A stretch of 38,305 nucleotides of DNA from an uncultured Pelagibacteraceae bacterium (GTDB lineage: Bacteria; Pseudomonadota; Alphaproteobacteria; Pelagibacterales; Pelagibacteraceae): NCBI GenBank assembly GCA_902525625.1, contig CABZHM010000012.1, positions 1 through 38,305 of the forward strand, read 5' to 3'. This document shows, piece by piece, positions 36,007-38,305 of this stretch; position 1 is the first letter of the stretch; each line of letters starts with the position of its first letter. The notes under the pieces are model-generated. The model searched no databases. It was not told the origin of the DNA and worked only from the letters and a program-made list of their open reading frames with translations. The position numbers and the translations under genes were made by a program.

Positions 36007-36729
36007 ATGGAAAAAGGCAAAAGAATTAAATTATTAATTGGATCACTCTATCTATTTGCGGTTAGTCTATTTTTATATTTCTTTTTTTCTAAATTTAGTT
36101 TTCAAGAAATTTCTTCTTATGACTTTTTGAGAGATAATAGGACGTACTTTATTGAATTAAAGAACTCTAAATTATTTTTTACTTTAATATCTTTTTTTAT
36201 AATCATTATATTATGGGTGTTCCCTTTTTTAGGTTTTGGGGGACCAGTTGCTCTCGTTGGTGGTTTTATTTTTGGAAAATGGATAGGAACAGTAGTTGTG
36301 GTTTTAGGATTAAGTGTTGGGTCAATTTTTTTATATTCCTTTGGTAATTATTTTCTAAAAGATTTTATACGAGAAAAGTTTTTAAACAAGTTTAAAAATC
36401 TAGAATATAAATTTAAAAAATCAGAATTTCTTTATTTATTAATTTATCGTATGGTCGGTGGAATTCCATGGCAAATACAATGTCTTTTGCCAATTCTTTT
36501 TGATGTGAAAATTAGGAATTATTTTTTTGCAACATTATTAGGAATCATACCGAGTGTTTTTTTAATAGTCTCAATAGGTAGCGGATTTGAAAAAATTATT
36601 GATCAAAATGTAGAAGTTCCAGGTGTAACAGATATTATCTTTTCAAAAGATATTTATATTCCTCTCATCGCTTTCTTTGGACTTATTCTGTTAACAATCA
36701 TTAGTAGAAATTTCTTTTTTAGTGATTAA
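36007..36729 (+). CDS. TVP38/TMEM64 (VTT/DedA-superfamily) membrane protein
   Basis: This is a 240-residue inner-membrane protein with about five or six hydrophobic segments. The VTT domain is recognisable from FPFLGFGGPVALVGGFIFGKWIGTVVVVLG (re-entrant helix, Gly-rich), the central FLYLLIYRMVGGIPWQIQCLLPILF, and the following RNYFFATLLGIIPS. Superfamily members act in lipid (polyprenyl or phospholipid) translocation or scrambling; which substrate applies here is not known. It stands alone on + between the divergent rpmH operon and the tail of tRNA-Thr, and its stop is directly followed by the tRNA CCA end. Confidence 0.85.
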   Translation: MEKGKRIKLLIGSLYLFAVSLFLYFFFSKFSFQEISSYDFLRDNRTYFIELKNSKLFFTLISFFIIIILWVFPFLGFGGPVALVGGFIFGKWIGTVVVVLGLSVGSIFLYSFGNYFLKDFIREKFLNKFKNLEYKFKKSEFLYLLIYRMVGGIPWQIQCLLPILFDVKIRNYFFATLLGIIPSVFLIVSIGSGFEKIIDQNVEVPGVTDIIFSKDIYIPLIAFFGLILLTIISRNFFFSD

Positions 36730-36803
36730 TGGTGCTCCCATCAAGAATCGAACTTGAAATTTATCCTTACCATGGACACGTTATACCATTTAACTATAGG
36801 AGC
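36730..36803 (-). tRNA. tRNA-Thr (anticodon GGT)
   Basis: Read on the minus strand, the acceptor GCTCCTA pairs with TGGGAGC (one G-U). The D arm is GTTA-AATGGTA-TAAC. The anticodon stem TGTCC/GGATA encloses ATGGTAA, giving GGT, which reads ACC and ACU. The T arm is TCAAG-TTCGATT-CTTGA, followed by discriminator A and encoded CCA. It is 74 nt in total. The CCA end touches the stop of the plus-strand VTT gene. This is the only threonine tRNA seen in the window, which also carries the broken thrS. Confidence 0.95.
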
Positions 36804-36853
36804 GTTAAAACTAAATATATTTATGTAGATAATAGAGCATTTTTTTCAAATTA

Positions 36854-36880
36854 TTGCCTTAATTTTTGGATTAATATGAT
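36854..36880 (+). promoter_or_regulatory. Possible promoter for the small basic genes / dcd / murA
   Basis: TATGAT (36875-36880) lies 24 nt before the ATG at 36904. Upstream, TTGCCT (36854-36859) gives a 15-bp spacer, or TTATTG (36851-36856) gives 18 bp. A good Shine-Dalgarno GAGG (36893-36896) follows, 7 nt before the start. The 100-nt gap holds nothing else obvious. Confidence 0.4.
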
Positions 36881-36903
36881 TTATATCTTACTGAGGAAAT
36901 TTT

Positions 36904-37104
36904 ATGGGTATACATTACGACTATAAATCTACAAAAAGTGCCAAGTTAATGGAAAAGCAAGCTAAAAGAGAGAAAAAACTCGCCGAAAAAAAAGCAAAAA
37001 GATTAGCTAAGGAAGGTCCTAAAAAAGAGGGTGGCAAAGCTAAGGTTCTAGATGCATCAAAGCCAATAACTTTAGATTTCCTTACAAATCCAAATAAAGA
37101 ATGA
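36904..37104 (+). CDS. 66-residue lysine-rich protein, unknown function
   Basis: This is a small, highly basic protein: MGIHYDYKSTKSAKLMEKQAKREK, then a Lys/Ala-rich helix to about residue 45, and a tail ASKPITLDFLTNP. The centre should form a charged amphipathic helix or coiled coil. One of the clearest Shine-Dalgarno sequences in the window (GAGG, 7 nt spacing) supports the start and suggests good translation. Its TGA overlaps the next small frame as ATGA. No family is recognised. Nucleic-acid or ribosome binding is a guess from charge alone. Confidence 0.75.
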   Translation: MGIHYDYKSTKSAKLMEKQAKREKKLAEKKAKRLAKEGPKKEGGKAKVLDASKPITLDFLTNPNKE

Positions 37105-37202
37105 TTACTAAAAATAGGAATGAGCGCTTAAGCAAAGCGCTAAGGAAAAATTTAAAAAAAAGAAAAATTTTTCAAAAAAAAAATAAGAATAAAACAAAAT
37201 AA
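37101..37202 (+). CDS. 33-residue basic miniprotein, unknown function
   Basis: A short frame runs from ATG 37101 to TAA 37200-37202 and fills the whole gap between the lysine-rich gene and dcd. It overlaps the first as ATGA and the second as TAATG. The sequence [19 protein letters not shown] is almost all helix-forming and basic. The pattern R-L-x-x-A-L-R-x-N-L-x-x-R-K resembles short uncharacterised basic proteins annotated near murA in other alphaproteobacteria; this is a memory-based comparison. Double coupling makes it likely to be translated. Confidence 0.6.
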   Translation: MITKNRNERLSKALRKNLKKRKIFQKKNKNKTK

Positions 37203-37762
37203 TGTCGATAAAGCCAGATACTTGGATTAAAAAAATGTGTAATGATCATAATATGATTGAGCCATTTTTAGATCATCAAGTATCTGACGGAAAAATATCT
37301 TATGGACTAAGTAGCATGGGGTATGATGTTAGAATATCTGATGAATATAGGATATTCACAAATGTAAATAGCTCTCTAGTTGATCCAAAAAACTTTTCTG
37401 ATGAAAACTTTATAGAGAGAAAAGGACCATATTGTATTATTCCACCAAATTCATTTGTTTTGGCGAAAACTATTGAATATTTCAGAATACCCAAAGATGT
37501 GCTCTGCATTTGTGTTGGTAAAAGCACATACGCCCGAACTGGAATCATATGTAATGTTACACCAATTGAAAATGAGTTTGAGGGCAATATTGTTATTGAG
37601 TTAAGTAATACAACTCCTAACCCTGCAAAAATTTATTCAAATGAGGGTATAGCTCAATTTTTATTTTTTAAATCTGATACACAACCTGAAACAACATATA
37701 AATCAAAAAATGGTAAATATCAGGGACAAACCACTATACAGGTTGCTAAAATAAAAAAGTAA
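37202..37762 (+). CDS. dcd: dCTP deaminase
   Basis: Dcd deaminates dCTP to dUTP for dTTP synthesis. The 186-residue trimeric dUTPase-fold protein has [29 protein letters not shown], the active-site [25 protein letters not shown] with Ser, Arg and the catalytic Glu, then [24 protein letters not shown] and GKYQGQ near the end. Motifs fit mono-functional Dcd of proteobacteria. It starts on the last base of the miniprotein stop. Confidence 0.96.
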   Translation: MSIKPDTWIKKMCNDHNMIEPFLDHQVSDGKISYGLSSMGYDVRISDEYRIFTNVNSSLVDPKNFSDENFIERKGPYCIIPPNSFVLAKTIEYFRIPKDVLCICVGKSTYARTGIICNVTPIENEFEGNIVIELSNTTPNPAKIYSNEGIAQFLFFKSDTQPETTYKSKNGKYQGQTTIQVAKIKK

Positions 37763-37765
37763 TTT

Positions 37766-38305
37766 ATGGATAAATTTCTGATTGAAGGCCCTTGTAAAGT
37801 GAGGGGTAAAGTCTCAATATCAGGGTCAAAAAATGCATCTATACCGATTCTTGCAGCAACCCTACTATTTGATAAGCCGGTAATTATTAAAAATTTACCA
37901 CTAGTAAGAGATATAAAGACTATGCTTAATTTACTAAAATCTCTTGGATCAAAAATAATTTTGTCTAAAGACAAAAAAACCGTAAAAATTATTAATAGAA
38001 AAAAGATGAAAACTTTTGCAAGTTATTCACTTGTGAAAACGATGAGAGGATCAATTTTAGTTTTAGGTCCATTAATTTCAAAATTTCGTAAATCTAAAAC
38101 TTCTTTACCTGGAGGTTGTTTAATAGGTGCTAGACCTGTAAATTATCATCTTTCAGCATTAAAAAAACTTGGTATGGATTATAAAATTAAAGATGGCTAC
38201 ATTTTCGCTAAAACCAACGGAAGACTTAAAGGAAATATTATAAAGTTTCCCAAAATAAGTGTTGGTGCTACAGAAAATTCAATTATTGCAGCATGTTTAG
38301 CTAAA
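37766..38305 (+). CDS. murA: UDP-N-acetylglucosamine 1-carboxyvinyltransferase (3' end outside window)
   Basis: MurA transfers enolpyruvate from PEP to UDP-GlcNAc, the first committed peptidoglycan step. The 180 residues present show the N-terminal GKVSISGSKNASIPILAATLL with the conserved Lys and Asn, LVKTMRGSILVLGPL, and LPGGCLIGARPVNYHL with the catalytic Cys (Cys118), then GATENSIIAACL. About 240 further residues lie beyond the window. It starts 3 nt after dcd. Confidence 0.95.
   Translation, partial: MDKFLIEGPCKVRGKVSISGSKNASIPILAATLLFDKPVIIKNLPLVRDIKTMLNLLKSLGSKIILSKDKKTVKIINRKKMKTFASYSLVKTMRGSILVLGPLISKFRKSKTSLPGGCLIGARPVNYHLSALKKLGMDYKIKDGYIFAKTNGRLKGNIIKFPKISVGATENSIIAACLAK

Noticed and set aside
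36729-36926. Plus-strand open frame across the tRNA-Thr region
   Set aside because: It is the antisense of a well-formed tRNA-Thr and overlaps the next gene start; no protein family likeness.

Overview
The window looks like a chromosomal segment of a streamlined, very AT-rich marine alphaproteobacterium, most likely of the SAR11 (Pelagibacterales) lineage. The reasons are the codon use (Lys/Asn/Ile written almost only with A/T), intergenic gaps of a few bases or ATGA/TAATG overlaps nearly everywhere, scarce Shine-Dalgarno sequences, and typical alphaproteobacterial neighbourhoods (bolA / J-protein / cobS / cobT; rpmH-rnpA-yidD-yidC; dapD-dapE-argB). No transposase, integrase, phage gene or CRISPR array was seen. 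The lineage is inferred from gene order and composition, not from a marker-gene comparison.

Layout. 1-8150 (+): translation genes thrS (entering from outside the window and broken in two), infC, rpmI, rplT, pheS, pheT, lepA. 8176-15583: accessory glycan island, with an FkbM-type methyltransferase on + and then an eight-gene, tightly coupled minus-strand operon. Read from its promoter side the operon is GT2 glycosyltransferase, rmlB, rmlA, rmlC-like, rmlD-like, sugar C-methyltransferase, NDP-hexose 2,3-dehydratase, Gfo/Idh/MocA oxidoreductase. 15644-19186 (+): tRNA-Ser(GGA), gyrB, regB-type sensor kinase. 19183-22476 (-): cobT, cobS, J-domain protein, divergent from bolA (+). 22744-24349 (-): aroB, aroK. 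24407-28540 (+): a 59-aa membrane miniprotein, a large exported protein of unknown function, def, fmt, truA. 28520-35916 (-): a ten-gene run rpmH, rnpA, yidD, yidC, argB, HAD phosphatase, dapD, dapE, HDAC-like deacetylase, SET-domain protein. 36007-38305: TVP38/DedA-like membrane protein (+), tRNA-Thr(GGT) (-), two small basic proteins, dcd, and murA (+) running off the end. No gene-free stretch exceeds 300 bases.

Two things stand out. First, thrS is interrupted where the editing half joins the catalytic half by a segment that is a perfect 40-nt inverted copy (445-484) of the gene's own anticodon-binding-domain sequence (1516-1555). This is a templated insertion that shifts the frame. It is either a real template-switch mutation giving a split ThrRS or an amplification/assembly artefact. 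Second, the island operon has one homologue for every step known for making a 3-C-methyl-2,6-dideoxyhexose (mycarose type): nucleotidylyltransferase, 4,6-dehydratase, 2,3-dehydratase, 3-ketoreductase, C-3 methyltransferase, epimerase and 4-ketoreductase. A WbbL-like glycosyltransferase is also present. This predicts an unusual branched deoxysugar on a surface glycan. Three of these enzymes are atypical: a half-length 2,3-dehydratase, a methyltransferase without zinc cysteines, and an oxidoreductase without the glycine motif.
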